Of a stretch of DNA of 64,000 bases, positions 1-9,800 are shown in pieces. Source of the DNA: Methylovirgula sp. HY1 (GTDB taxonomy: Bacteria; Pseudomonadota; Alphaproteobacteria; Rhizobiales; Beijerinckiaceae); contig NZ_CP073764.1 of NCBI RefSeq assembly GCF_019343105.1, forward strand, positions 2,716,001-2,780,000. The letters are read 5' to 3'. Within the stretch, counting starts at the first letter, position 1; each line of letters opens with the position of its first letter. Made by a program: the position numbers and the translations under genes. The notes beneath the pieces are model-generated. The model was not told the origin of the DNA and searched no databases. It saw nothing but the letters and a program-made list of their open reading frames with translations.

Positions 1-785
1 GCCAGCACGGCACTCGCGGGGAGGGCTTGCGCTGCCATGAGACGCTGGAGGTCTGCCTGTTTGCCGGCGGGATCGAGCACGGGCTCGGCGAGCGCCGCGA
101 TTTTGTTATTCTCAAGAATCAGTCTGTTTGCGACGATCTCCGTGATGCCGGATTTGTCGGCGACCGGACCGGCAAAGCAGGAAAATCCCAAAGTTGCCAA
201 GGCCGCGGTGCCGCCATTGGCGCGCATCGTCTCGACCAGCACGCGGGCGCCTGGAATCATCACCATCTTCTTGCCGAGCACCTGCGAAAGGCACTCGGTT
301 CCGCGGCCTTGCAGAAAAGCGAAAACGTCCCGCAAGCCGGCGGCATAGTCGATTTCGCCTTTTGCGACTTTGGCGTTGATCTCGGCGAGCTGCGGCGCGC
401 AGCCGATGACCGCGGCAATTTCGGCAAGCGTGTTCTGACCGAGCAGAACTTTGTCCATTTCGATGAAAAGCAGCTTTTTGCGCCGTCCTTCGAGAGGCTG
501 GACGATCACGTCGATCTGCGCATCGGCGATGGCGTCGCGCAGCTTTTCGGCGCGCGCGCGGCAATCGATGGCAGCGGCTGGCGCAAAGGCAATATCGGCG
601 GCAATTCCCTTGTCGAGCCAAACAGGGTCTTGCGCCGCCTCCAAAACTTCCCGCGCGCGACTGAGATGGCGATCGGCGAGGGCCGGAAAACTGGGATCGC
701 AGAGAAGCGTCGCGACGTGAGAAGGCGCGACTTGCGTCGGAATGATTGGAGAGGGCGAGGCTTGGGAAGTGGGCGGTTCGGTCAT
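1..785 (-). CDS. SerB-like HAD protein, nucleophile replaced (partial, runs off left edge)
   Basis: The frame opens with ATG at 785 and stays open to base 1, so the C-terminus lies outside the window. The protein aligns by eye with phosphoserine phosphatase SerB: a core near residues 105-125, the segment KGEIDYAAGLRDVFAFLQG, then MIPGARVLVETM, the VANRL stretch and LDPAGKQADLQ. SerB normally starts its core with DxDST, where the first Asp is the phospho-accepting nucleophile. Here the motif reads EMDKV (E109, D111), and the SGGF motif that binds phosphate is replaced by ATLGF. Both changes should disable catalysis, so this looks like a SerB paralogue without phosphatase activity, or one with a changed role. 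Downstream of truA in the same direction. Confidence 0.7.
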   Translation of the reverse strand, partial: MTEPPTSQASPSPIIPTQVAPSHVATLLCDPSFPALADRHLSRAREVLEAAQDPVWLDKGIAADIAFAPAAAIDCRARAEKLRDAIADAQIDVIVQPLEGRRKKLLFIEMDKVLLGQNTLAEIAAVIGCAPQLAEINAKVAKGEIDYAAGLRDVFAFLQGRGTECLSQVLGKKMVMIPGARVLVETMRANGGTAALATLGFSCFAGPVADKSGITEIVANRLILENNKIAALAEPVLDPAGKQADLQRLMAAQALPASAVL

Positions 786-816
786 GAAGCACCTCCGCTG
801 ACTGGAATTTCAGCGC

Positions 817-913
817 CTAGAGCGTTCTCCGATGGAGAGGATAACGCTCAACATCAATGGCGGGAGCATGTCTGATCGGGAAAGTCGTTCAACTTTTCCG
901 GAACATGCTCTAG
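817..913 (-). repeat. Dispersed intergenic palindromic repeat, copy 1 (full length)
   Basis: Read on the minus strand this starts CTAGAGCATGTTCCGGAAAA and ends near CTCTAGG. It has three parts: an inverted pair around AAAAGTTGAACGACTTT, a middle ATTGATGTTGAGCG-like segment, and a final arm closing with CGCTCTAG. The same order of elements recurs at least six more times in this window, always between genes. It sits 1 bp beyond the truA stop codon, between truA and the SerB-like gene. It may act as a transcript-end hairpin; it has no coding potential. Confidence 0.8.
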
Positions 914-914
914 C

Positions 915-1682
915 TCATTCCGGGCCATCAGGCGCGGCTTCTCCATAGTCCACCGCGACGAAATAAAGCCCGTCGGGTGGAGCGACCGTGCCGCAGCGTG
1001 TGCGATCGCAAGCCTCGATCGCGGCGCGAAGATCATCCGGCCGCCATTTGCCGGCGCCGATCATTTCCAATGAGCCGACCATGGAGCGCACCTGATGATG
1101 CAGGAAGGCGCGGGCGCTGGCGCGAATTTCGATCGTGTCGCCATGCCTTTCCACGTCGAGCCGTTCGAGCGTGCGGACCGGATTGGCTGCTTGGCATTCG
1201 GAGGCCCGGAAGGTCGAGAAATCATGGGTGCCGACGAGGATCTGCGCAGCCTCGTGCATGGCGTCGGCATCGAGCCGGCGCTTGACGAGCCAGGCCCCAC
1301 CGCAATCGAGCGTCAGCGGCGCGCGACGATTGATGATCTTGTAGAGATAATGCCGGCGCAGCGCCGAGAAGCGCGCGTCGAACGTTTCGGCGACAGGCTC
1401 GACATTGAGGATGGCGACGAGGTTTGGACGCAGATGCGCATTGAGCGCATCGCGCAAGACGTCGGGGCGCCAGACGCGGTGAAGATCGGCATGCGCGACT
1501 TGGCCCAGGGCATGGACGCCGGTGTCGGTGCGTCCAGCGCCGCGGATGCCGACCGGATGGCCGCAGAAAGCCGCAAAGGCTGTTTCGATCGCCTCTTGCA
1601 CGGAGGGGCCGTTCTTCTGCCTCTGCCAGCCGACGAACAATTGGCCATTATATTCGATGGTGAGTTTATAGCGCGGCATCAA
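915..1682 (-). CDS. truA: tRNA pseudouridine(38-40) synthase TruA
   Basis: 255 residues, the usual TruA length. The N-terminus [18 protein letters not shown] and the segment [17 protein letters not shown], with the catalytic Asp in RTDTGVHA, are diagnostic. TruA isomerises uridines 38-40 in the anticodon arm of many tRNAs. An ATG codon pair at 1682/1679 leaves the start uncertain by one residue. It belongs with def and fmt, which lie upstream in the same direction, but here a small opposite-strand gene (1849-2091) separates it from fmt. Confidence 0.97.
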   Translation of the reverse strand: MMPRYKLTIEYNGQLFVGWQRQKNGPSVQEAIETAFAAFCGHPVGIRGAGRTDTGVHALGQVAHADLHRVWRPDVLRDALNAHLRPNLVAILNVEPVAETFDARFSALRRHYLYKIINRRAPLTLDCGGAWLVKRRLDADAMHEAAQILVGTHDFSTFRASECQAANPVRTLERLDVERHGDTIEIRASARAFLHHQVRSMVGSLEMIGAGKWRPDDLRAAIEACDRTRCGTVAPPDGLYFVAVDYGEAAPDGPE

Positions 1683-1848
1683 AATATCTAACCAAGCGGC
1701 GGCGCGTTCTTTTGGTCATGAACGGCGATCAACAACAAGAGACCAGCAGTGCTGATCCATATCAAGGCGTTCCGCGCTCGGATCATGCGTCATGATAACC
1801 TCGCGGTGGGACGCTATTCCCCACGTCGTCTTTAAAGGAGGTCATGCC

Positions 1849-2091
1849 GTGAATTACGTTAACGCAATTACGGTTGGCGCGCTTATTATCGTCGCCTCGG
1901 TCGCCAGCGCCGCCGCCCAAACGGGCCCCGTGGCCACTGCCTGCAAGACGGACATCTCAAAATTCTGTGTCGGCAAGTCTCATGGTCGTGGTGAGGTCCG
2001 TCATTGCCTCCAGTCGCATTACGCCAAAGTATCGGCCGCGTGCAAGCATGCGCTCGATACGACCGGCGGCGGAAGGGGCATGGGAAGGTAA
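1849..2091 (+). CDS. Small secreted cysteine-rich repeat protein
   Basis: 80 residues from a GTG start at 1849. I chose this start because GGAGG (1837-1841) sits 7 bases upstream and because it leaves a clean signal peptide, NAITVGALIIVASVASAAAQ. The mature part has Cys at regular spacing (ACKTDISKFC...VRHCLQSH...AACKHAL), the pattern of the cysteine-rich GLG1-type repeat found in short periplasmic proteins of Alphaproteobacteria. Function unknown. It lies on the strand opposite to fmt and truA and splits that otherwise common gene set. Confidence 0.75.
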   Translation: MNYVNAITVGALIIVASVASAAAQTGPVATACKTDISKFCVGKSHGRGEVRHCLQSHYAKVSAACKHALDTTGGGRGMGR

Positions 2092-2287
2092 GGCGTTGAA
2101 CCGATTTGACGGGTGCTTTGTCGACCGGATTGCTTGCCAGAGCGGTTTTCCGGTTTGATGTAGATATTAAACCTCTTCGAACCACTCTCATTCCCGAGAC
2201 ATTGGATATGTTCGATGTCTCGGCCCAAAGGTTGGGGTTTTCGGGCGCCGAACCGGTCGCCATTCTTGCTGCAAATGTCTGAGATGC

Positions 2288-3256
2288 TCATTCCGAGCGG
2301 CTGCCGAGAAAAGTGCCCGGACTGATCCGTATCCCGCGCAAAAATTCCGCCGCCGTCATCGGCGCTTTGCCGGCGCGCTGCACGGTTAGGAGACGGAGCA
2401 CGCCGGTTCCGCAGGCTACGCCGAGCGCCTCGTCGCAGACCGTGCCGGGTGCGCCGTTACCTTCGATCGTCCGGCTGTGCAACACTTTGATGCGCTCCGT
2501 GCCTTTGCCGAGATCAGCCTCGAAGAACGCGCCCGGAAAAGGCGAAAGCCCGCGCACCAGATTATGCAGTTCGGCGGCCGGTTTCGACCAGTCGATGCGG
2601 GCTTCGGCCTTGTCGATCTTATGCGCATAGGTCACGCCATCTTCGGCCTGTGCGGTAAAAACCAAGGTGCCGCGGCCGAGCGCCGCCAAGGCGCGGCCAA
2701 TGAGATCGGCGCCAAGTCGCGACAGGCGATCATGCAGTTCGCCGGCTGTCGTCTGCGGCCCGATCGCGGTCTTCTCGGCCAGTGCGACGGCGCCCGTATC
2801 GAGCCCTTCCTCCATCCGCATGACCATGATTCCGGTCTCGGCATCGCCCGCCATGATGGCGCGCTGGATCGGTGCGGCGCCGCGCCAGCGCGGCAGCAGA
2901 GAAGCATGAAGATTGAGGCAGCCTAGCCGCGTCGCGTCGAGAATGGCTTTCGGTAGGATCAGCCCATAGGCGACGACCACGGCGACATCCGCCTCGAACC
3001 CCACGAAAGTCGCGGCTTCTTCAGGGTTCTTCAGGCTTTTCGGCGTCAGGACGCGCAGGCCGAGCCGTTCGGCCGCCGCATGCACGGGCGAGGGCTGCAT
3101 TTCGAGACCGCGCCGCCCGGCGGGTTTCGGCGCCCGCGTATAGACGGCCACGATCTCATGGCCCAGGCCGACGATCTCTTCGAGGACCGGCACGGAAAAT
3201 TCGGGCGTGCCCATGAAGATGATGCGCAAGAGCTGCGTCCGCTTTCGGTTTCTCAT
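2288..3256 (-). CDS. fmt: Methionyl-tRNA formyltransferase
   Basis: Transfers a formyl group from 10-formyl-THF to the initiator Met-tRNA. The Rossmann start [18 protein letters not shown], the loop [20 protein letters not shown] (catalytic Asn/His and the SLLP loop) and the C-terminal OB-fold region are all present. At 322 residues from the ATG at 3256 it carries about nine extra N-terminal residues; a TTG at 3229, just before RIIFMG, would give the usual N-terminus. Downstream of def with a 60-base gap, so the two are probably cotranscribed. Confidence 0.97.
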   Translation of the reverse strand: MRNRKRTQLLRIIFMGTPEFSVPVLEEIVGLGHEIVAVYTRAPKPAGRRGLEMQPSPVHAAAERLGLRVLTPKSLKNPEEAATFVGFEADVAVVVAYGLILPKAILDATRLGCLNLHASLLPRWRGAAPIQRAIMAGDAETGIMVMRMEEGLDTGAVALAEKTAIGPQTTAGELHDRLSRLGADLIGRALAALGRGTLVFTAQAEDGVTYAHKIDKAEARIDWSKPAAELHNLVRGLSPFPGAFFEADLGKGTERIKVLHSRTIEGNGAPGTVCDEALGVACGTGVLRLLTVQRAGKAPMTAAEFLRGIRISPGTFLGSRSE

Positions 3257-3316
3257 CGTTTCCCGAGCGCCTACTGGCGCAGGGTCGCGTGTCCGTCCTG
3301 CCTGGCATCGCCACGC

Positions 3317-3865
3317 TTACGAAGCCGAGGTTGCGCCATGCTCCTGGCTCACGCGTTTTGCGGATTTGCTGAATTTCTTCATGATCCGGTCGCGCTTGAG
3401 ACGGGAGATGTGGTCGATGAAGAGAACGCCGTTCAAATGGTCGATCTCATGTTGCACGCAGGTGGCGAGCAATCCCTCGGCATCCATTTCCTGCCTTTTG
3501 CCCTGGCGATCGAGATAGCCGAACTTGATCTTAGCGGGGCGGAACACCTCTTCCCGATACTCAGGAATCGAGAGGCAGCCTTCCTCGTAGGAAGATTCTT
3601 CTTCCGAGGCCCAGAGAATTTCGGGATTGGCGAGAAAGAGCGGATCGGCTGGCGCCTGCTCGTCTTCGCGGCGCGCGATGTCGATCACGATGATGCGCTT
3701 GGGGACCGCGATCTGGATCGCCGCAAGGCCGATGCCCGGCGCGTCATACATGGTCTCGAGCATATTATCCATGAGGCCGCGCACCGCGTCGTCGACGACG
3801 GTCACGGGTTCGCTCTTCTGGCGGAGCCGGCGATCCGGCAAGATGATGATGGGTTTCAGGGCCAT
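3317..3865 (-). CDS. def: Peptide deformylase
   Basis: 182 residues with all three deformylase motifs: GIGLAAIQ (44-51), EGCLS (metal ligand C97) and QHEIDHL (metal ligands H139 and H143). It removes the N-formyl group from nascent proteins, reversing the modification whose tRNA precursor is made by the downstream fmt product. First gene of the leftward def-fmt pair and divergent from rmuC. Confidence 0.98.
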   Translation of the reverse strand: MALKPIIILPDRRLRQKSEPVTVVDDAVRGLMDNMLETMYDAPGIGLAAIQIAVPKRIIVIDIARREDEQAPADPLFLANPEILWASEEESSYEEGCLSIPEYREEVFRPAKIKFGYLDRQGKRQEMDAEGLLATCVQHEIDHLNGVLFIDHISRLKRDRIMKKFSKSAKRVSQEHGATSAS

Positions 3866-4149
3866 GGCTCTCTATGCCACAAATCATGTCGCAGATGTTT
3901 GGTCCATGACATAAGCATCCACGAAGACTTGGTCAATTCAACGGGGCCGAAACAAAGCCGGCTCCGCAGAGCGCGAGACGTGCAAAGGCCGCGCCGAATT
4001 CTTGGCTCTGTTTGAAGAGTCCGGCGATCGGCCGCATTGGATTGGCCGCTGATTTGGCGTGTCTATCTCGCCTCCGATCGGGAAGCCGGCGCGGCGGGTT
4101 TGTTCTTTATCCGTTCCTAAGCACGTGCGAATCGGCTAAAGCGTCTCCG

Positions 4150-5325
4150 ATGCAGCGCTTGTTTCTCATCACCGGCATTCACGCGAGCCCGACTGATTTG
4201 CTGATCGGCTTGACCGGGCTCGTCTTGATCTTGCTGCTGATCGTCGCCGCGACCGCCTTGCATGCGGGGCAAGCGCGGCGGCAAGAAGCGGCGCGGCAGA
4301 CCGAGTTCGCCGAGCGAATGGCCGGATTGATTCAGTCCAATGCCGAATTGACCGGCCGGATGCGCGGCATGGGCGAATATCTCGGCGCCCGCCATTCCGA
4401 TCTGGCGCGGTTGGTGAGCGAGCGGCTCGATGCGGTCGGCGCCCGCGTCGGCAGGGGGCTCGAGGATCAGAGCCGGAGCGCGAATGAGAGCCTCGCCAAG
4501 CTCAATGAGCGATTGGCGGTGATCGATGCGGCGCAGGCGCGGCTCACCGGGCTCACCGAAGAAGTCATCGGCCTCAAGGATATTCTCGCCAATAAACAGG
4601 CGCGCGGCGCTTTCGGGCAGGGACGGATGGAAGCCATCATCCGTGATGCGCTGCCGCTCGGGGCTTACGAATTCCAGCCGACGCTGTCGAATCGGTGCCG
4701 TCCGGATTGTGGCATCCGCCTGCCGGGCGATGATCGCATGCTGGTCGTGGATGCGAAATTCCCGCTCGAAGCTTTCACCGCCTGGAAGGGTGCGGCGAGC
4801 GAAGACGCGCAGAAACAAGCCGTCGCGCGGGTGCGAGCCGATGTCGGCAAACATATCCGCGACATTGCCGAACGCTATTTTCTGCCGGGCGAGACGCAAG
4901 ATCTCGCAATCCTCTTCGTCCCGTCGGAATCGCTTTATGCGGACCTCGCCGAACATTTCGAAGACGTGATTCAAAAGGCGCATAAGAGCCGCATCATCAT
5001 CGTCTCACCCTCTTTGCTCGTGATGGCGATGCAGGTGATGCAGGCGATCGTCCGCGATGCGCGGGTGCGCGAACAGGCGCATGAGATCCAGATCGAAGTG
5101 CGCCGGCTTGTCGAAGACGTTGTCAGGCTGCGCGAGCGTGTCGGCAAGCTCGGCACGCATTTCCGTCAGGCGGAGGAGGATGTCGTTGCTATCGGCGTCT
5201 CCGCCGAAAAGATCGGTAAGCGCGGCGACCGTATCGACCACATGGATTTCATCCGATCCGAGCCCGCCGTGGAAGAACCGGCCGACAGGCTCGCTGCGGA
5301 AGTCGCGAAGTCCGGACGCGGGTAG
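4150..5325 (+). CDS. rmuC: DNA recombination protein RmuC homologue
   Basis: 391 residues from the ATG at 4150. A frame from 4012 would add 46 residues of non-homologous, basic sequence, so I prefer the internal start, which puts a transmembrane segment (LIGLTGLVLILLLIVAATAL) at the N-terminus as usual for RmuC. A coiled-coil region (about residues 40-150) follows, then the RmuC nuclease-like core with IRDALP, DAKFPLEAF and QDLAILFVPSESLY. In E. coli RmuC limits inversions at short repeats; the biochemical role is not settled. Confidence 0.88.
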   Translation: MQRLFLITGIHASPTDLLIGLTGLVLILLLIVAATALHAGQARRQEAARQTEFAERMAGLIQSNAELTGRMRGMGEYLGARHSDLARLVSERLDAVGARVGRGLEDQSRSANESLAKLNERLAVIDAAQARLTGLTEEVIGLKDILANKQARGAFGQGRMEAIIRDALPLGAYEFQPTLSNRCRPDCGIRLPGDDRMLVVDAKFPLEAFTAWKGAASEDAQKQAVARVRADVGKHIRDIAERYFLPGETQDLAILFVPSESLYADLAEHFEDVIQKAHKSRIIIVSPSLLVMAMQVMQAIVRDARVREQAHEIQIEVRRLVEDVVRLRERVGKLGTHFRQAEEDVVAIGVSAEKIGKRGDRIDHMDFIRSEPAVEEPADRLAAEVAKSGRG

Positions 5326-6042
<717 letters not shown>

Positions 6043-6070
6043 AAATTTTCTCAATATCCAGGAGTGTGAG

Positions 6071-7555
6071 ATGAAGCTTGTTCCGCTTTCCCGGACCGCG
6101 CTGGTCGCCGGCCTTGGGCTAGTCGGCGTGGTTGCGCTGTGCGGCATGGCCTTTGCGGCCACACCGGTGGTCCCGGTCGCCAATAAAGGCGATACCGCCT
6201 GGATGCTCACTTCGAGCGCCCTGGTGCTGATGATGTCAGTCCCTGGACTGGCCTTGTTTTATGGCGGCCTCGCCCGCACCAAGAACGCCTTGTCGATTCT
6301 CACACAGGTCTTTGCCATCGTCGCGATGGTCGGCATCTTATGGTGCCTTTACGGCTACTCGATCTCTCTCGGCGATACGAGCGGTCCGTTCGTGGCCTAT
6401 ATCGGCGGCCTCGGAAAGGCTTTCCTGAAAGGCGTGACGCCGGACTCGGTCGTGCCGACCTTCTCGAACGGCGTCGTCATTCCGGAATATGCCTATATGG
6501 TTTTCCAAATGACATTCGCGATGATCACGCCGGCCTTGATCATCGGTGGCCTTGCCGAGCGCACGAAGTTTTCGGCCGTCATGCTGTTTATCTTCCTTTG
6601 GATCACGTTGATCTATTTCCCGGTCGCGCATTGGGTTTGGGCAACGGCGGCGCCTGACGATATCGCGGCCGCAGCCAAGGCCCTTGCCGCGGCGGCGACG
6701 CCCGCGGCCAAAGCGGCGGCGCAAGCCAAGCTCGATGCCGTCAATTCGGGTGCCGGTTGGCTCGCGCAAGCGGGTGCCCTCGATTTCGCTGGCGGCACCG
6801 TCGTCCATATCAATTCCGGCATCGCCGGTTTGGTTGGCGCGCTCATCGTTGGACCGCGTCTTGGTTACGGCAAGGAACATTTCGCACCGCATTCGCTGGT
6901 GATGACGATGATCGGCGCCTCGCTTTTGTGGGTCGGCTGGTTCGGCTTCAACGCGGGCTCGAATTTGGAAGCAAATGGCACAACGGCCTTGGCCTTCGTC
7001 AATACGATGGTTGCGACCTGCGCCGCCGCGCTTTCCTGGCAATTCGTCGAATGGATCGTCAAGGGCAAGCCCTCGATGCTCGGCTTGGTATCTGGCGCGG
7101 TCGCCGGCCTCGTCGCCGTCACGCCGGCCTCAGGCTTCTCCGGACCGATGGGCGCCATCGTTCTCGGTTTGGCCGTATCCCCGATCTGCTTCTTCTTCGT
7201 CGCGGTGATCAAGAACAAGTTCGGCTATGACGATGCCCTCGATGTCTTTGGCGTCCATTGCATCGGCGGCATTACCGGCGCTCTGGCGACCGGTATTCTC
7301 GTCAGCCCGGCATTGGGTGGCGTCGGTATCACCGACTACACCAATTTCGCTCACGGCAATGCCGGCACCTATGACATGGTCACGCAGATGATCGCCCAAG
7401 GCAAGGCGGTGCTTGCGACCTTGCTCTATTCCGGCATCGGATCAGCGATTCTCTATAAGGTCGTCGATCTGCTCGTCGGGCTGCGGCCGAAACCGGATGC
7501 CGAGCGCGAAGGCCTCGACGTTACGGATCACGGTGAGACCGCATATAATTATTGA
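6071..7555 (+). CDS. amtB: Ammonium transporter AmtB
   Basis: 494 residues from the ATG at 6071 (preceded by AGGAGTGTG). It has a cleavable signal peptide ending near GMAFAA (residue 30), then eleven predicted membrane helices of the Amt/Rh fold. Diagnostic stretches include TAWMLTSSALVLMMSVPGLA, FYGGLARTKN, the pore His in VVHINSG, and DDALDVFGVHCIGGI with the second pore His. Residues about 193-235 form an alanine-rich, low-complexity insert in a periplasmic or cytoplasmic loop, longer than in E. coli AmtB. Second gene of the glnK operon. Confidence 0.96.
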   Translation: MKLVPLSRTALVAGLGLVGVVALCGMAFAATPVVPVANKGDTAWMLTSSALVLMMSVPGLALFYGGLARTKNALSILTQVFAIVAMVGILWCLYGYSISLGDTSGPFVAYIGGLGKAFLKGVTPDSVVPTFSNGVVIPEYAYMVFQMTFAMITPALIIGGLAERTKFSAVMLFIFLWITLIYFPVAHWVWATAAPDDIAAAAKALAAAATPAAKAAAQAKLDAVNSGAGWLAQAGALDFAGGTVVHINSGIAGLVGALIVGPRLGYGKEHFAPHSLVMTMIGASLLWVGWFGFNAGSNLEANGTTALAFVNTMVATCAAALSWQFVEWIVKGKPSMLGLVSGAVAGLVAVTPASGFSGPMGAIVLGLAVSPICFFFVAVIKNKFGYDDALDVFGVHCIGGITGALATGILVSPALGGVGITDYTNFAHGNAGTYDMVTQMIAQGKAVLATLLYSGIGSAILYKVVDLLVGLRPKPDAEREGLDVTDHGETAYNY

Positions 7556-7571
7556 GCGACAAACGAATGTG

Positions 7572-7606
7572 GATCGCGGCGGGACTTTGTCCCGCCGCGA
7601 TCTTTC
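7572..7606 (+). terminator. Strong intrinsic terminator after amtB
   Basis: A 14-bp perfect stem (GATCGCGGCGGGAC / GTCCCGCCGCGATC) with a TTT loop at 7572-7602, followed by a short T run. It lies 17 bases after the amtB stop codon and should separate the glnK-amtB transcript from glnA. Confidence 0.85.
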
Positions 7607-7657
7607 ACGCGATCGACGGTTCGCATTTCGGTTGCGCCGCGGCGTTGACGGGAGGCC

Positions 7658-7806
7658 CTGGAGCATCGGGAAAAGGCGATCGACTTTCCGCTCTATCAGA
7701 CATTGGATATATCCGAGTTCCCATTTTTAGAACGCGGATATATCCAAGTTCCCATTGCTGGGAACATACTCCAGCTTATTGATTTGGAGTGTTTTCCGCA
7801 TCATCG
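7658..7806 (+). repeat. Dispersed repeat, copy 2, with two GGATATATCC insert motifs
   Basis: Starts CTGGAGCATCGGGAAAAG and ends with TTTGGAGTGTTTTCCGCATC. It differs from copy 1 by a central insert containing TTGGATATATCCGAGTTCCC and a second, near-mirror ATATATCC motif. It fills much of the 311-base gap between amtB and glnA; the rest of that gap is the terminator and a short glnA leader in which I see no clear promoter. Confidence 0.75.
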
Positions 7807-7866
7807 GCATGAATTGGTTCAGACTGTTCAAGACTATCGAGTGTCAGACTATTGAGAGGGTGAGAC

Positions 7867-9276
7867 ATGAAGACCGCGAGTGACGTGCTCAAGGCGATCA
7901 CGGACGATGACGTCAAATATGTTGATCTTCGCTTCACCGATCCGCGCGGCAAGTGGCAGCATGTCACTTTCGACGTATCGCTCATCGACGAGGATGTGTT
8001 TTCGGAAGGGCTGATGTTCGACGGCTCGTCGATCGCCGGCTGGAAGGCGATCAACGAATCGGACATGACTTTGATGCCGGATCCGTCGAGCGCCTGCATG
8101 GATCCGTTTTTCGCGGCGCCGACCATGGCGCTCGTTTGCGATATTCTCGAGCCGACGACGGGGCAGCCCTATAGCCGCGATCCGCGCGGCGTCGCCAAGC
8201 GGGCCGAGGCCTATGCGGCATCGACCGGCATTGGCGACACCGCCTATTTTGGTCCCGAGGCCGAATTCTTCGTCTTCGACGACGTGCGTTTTGCCGCCGA
8301 TCCCTACAACACCGGCTTCGTGCTCGATTCGACCGAGCTGCCGACCAATAGCGACACGCCTTATGAAGGCGGCAATCTCGGCCATCGCATCCGCACCAAG
8401 GGCGGCTATTTCCCGGTGCCGCCGCAGGATTCGGCGCAGGACATGCGCGGCGAAATGCTGGCGGCGATGGCGGCGATGGGCGCCAAGGTCGAGAAGCACC
8501 ATCACGAGGTCGCTTCGGCGCAGCATGAGCTGGGTCTGAAGTTCAGCCCGCTGACGGTGATGGCCGATCAGATGCAGATCTACAAATATTGCATCCAGCA
8601 GGTGGCGCAGAGCTATGGCAAATCGGCGACCTTCATGCCGAAGCCGATCTATGGCGACAACGGCTCGGGCATGCATGTGCATCAGTCGATCTGGAAGGCC
8701 GGCAAGCCGCTGTTCGCGGGCAATAAATATTCCGACCTGTCGGACGAATGCCTGTATTACATCGGTGGCATCATCCGCCATGCGCGGGCGCTGAACGCCT
8801 TCACCAATCCTTCGACCAACAGCTATAAGCGTCTGGTGCCGGGCTTCGAGGCGCCGGTGCTGCTCGCCTATTCGGCGCGCAACCGTTCGGCCTCGTGCCG
8901 GATTCCCTATTCGTCGAACCCGAAGGCGAAGCGGGTCGAGGTGCGCTTCCCCGATCCGATGGCCAATCCCTATCTCGCCTTCTCGGCGCTGCTGATGGCG
9001 GGTCTCGACGGGATCTTGAACAAGATCGATCCGGGCCAGCCGATGGACAAGGATCTCTATGATCTGCCGCCGGCGGAACTGAAGCAGATCCCGACGGTGT
9101 GCGGGAGCTTGCGCGAAGCTTTGATGAATCTCGACAAGGACCGCGCCTTCCTGAAGGCGGGCGGCGTCTTCGACGACGATTTCATCGATGCCTATATCGA
9201 GCTGAAGATGACCGAAGTTCAGCGCTTCGAAATGACCCCGCACCCGGTCGAGTTCGACATGTATTATTCGAACTGA
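7867..9276 (+). CDS. glnA: Glutamine synthetase, type I
   Basis: 469 residues, the GSI-beta length. Signatures: [17 protein letters not shown], the [10 protein letters not shown] metal-binding stretch, GSGMHVHQS and NRSASCRIP. The adenylylation loop [11 protein letters not shown] is present with target Tyr398, so activity should be controlled by GlnE. It forms glutamine from glutamate, ammonia and ATP, using ammonium delivered by AmtB. The terminator after amtB suggests a separate promoter, although the gene sits in the same nitrogen-assimilation block. Confidence 0.98.
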   Translation: MKTASDVLKAITDDDVKYVDLRFTDPRGKWQHVTFDVSLIDEDVFSEGLMFDGSSIAGWKAINESDMTLMPDPSSACMDPFFAAPTMALVCDILEPTTGQPYSRDPRGVAKRAEAYAASTGIGDTAYFGPEAEFFVFDDVRFAADPYNTGFVLDSTELPTNSDTPYEGGNLGHRIRTKGGYFPVPPQDSAQDMRGEMLAAMAAMGAKVEKHHHEVASAQHELGLKFSPLTVMADQMQIYKYCIQQVAQSYGKSATFMPKPIYGDNGSGMHVHQSIWKAGKPLFAGNKYSDLSDECLYYIGGIIRHARALNAFTNPSTNSYKRLVPGFEAPVLLAYSARNRSASCRIPYSSNPKAKRVEVRFPDPMANPYLAFSALLMAGLDGILNKIDPGQPMDKDLYDLPPAELKQIPTVCGSLREALMNLDKDRAFLKAGGVFDDDFIDAYIELKMTEVQRFEMTPHPVEFDMYYSN

Positions 9277-9333
9277 GCATTTCGCGCTGAGCGCACAAGG
9301 CTTCGGCCGGCGCGAACAGACCTCCAGCAAACC

Positions 9334-9364
9334 AAATGCGGCCCCTCCGGGCCGCATTTTTTTG
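9334..9364 (+). terminator. Intrinsic terminator after glnA
   Basis: An 11-bp stem (AAATGCGGCCC / GGGCCGCATTT) with a 4-base loop at 9334-9359, followed by a run of T. It lies 58 bases past the glnA stop. Confidence 0.88.
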
Positions 9365-9800
9365 TGCCGGCGGTAGGCAATGACAGGCGGCTCCGGCTTC
9401 GAGGGCCGCGGCGTATTGCCGGAAAGGTCGATCAGCTTTTTTCCGGAACATGCCTTAAGGCGCGCCGCCGCAATGTGGCCTTATTTGGCTCCAGCCCGCG
9501 TGCATGCATCCGGCGAAAAAAGGCAAACGGCGGAATCAATCTGAAGCCTCAATGTTGCCAATATGCAACATGCTTTGCGCCGACGGAGCTATTCTTAAGC
9601 TCATGTCCTATGCAGATGATTTCTCAATAATCACATATATCTCGCTAATGCGTGTTTTATATATCACATATGGATTGAAACTACATTTTACACTTAAATT
9701 ATGCCTAATATATATGCAAACGCTCAGGACTTAATCTTGCATCGCACGGCGCAAGCCAGCAATTTCGTTGGTGAAATTATGTCGAAGCGAGGGGCTCTTT
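9365..9800. other. Long intergenic region between glnA and the porin gene
   Basis: Bases 9419-9456 contain a fragment of the dispersed repeat (TTTTTTCCGGAACATGCC). An inverted repeat ATGTTGC-CAATAT-GCAACAT lies at 9552-9571. Bases about 9590-9735 are unusually AT-rich (for example ATATATCACATATGGATTG) and probably hold the porin promoter. Short open frames here show no protein-like composition, and I call none. Confidence 0.6.

Noticed and set aside
27-875. Plus-strand open frame over the SerB-like gene
   Set aside because: The minus-strand reading gives recognisable SerB segments, whereas the plus-strand one gives none.
3866-4149. Longer RmuC N-terminus starting at 4012
   Set aside because: The extra 46 residues are basic, without homology, and would put residues before the usual N-terminal membrane anchor.
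7849-9357. Long open frame on the minus strand across glnA
   Set aside because: It is fully antisense to glnA and is a consequence of GC-rich third positions; the protein is Arg/His-rich with no family pattern.
9504-9734. Possible 76-residue peptide upstream of the porin
   Set aside because: Runs through AT-rich promoter-like DNA, with no homology or ribosome site.
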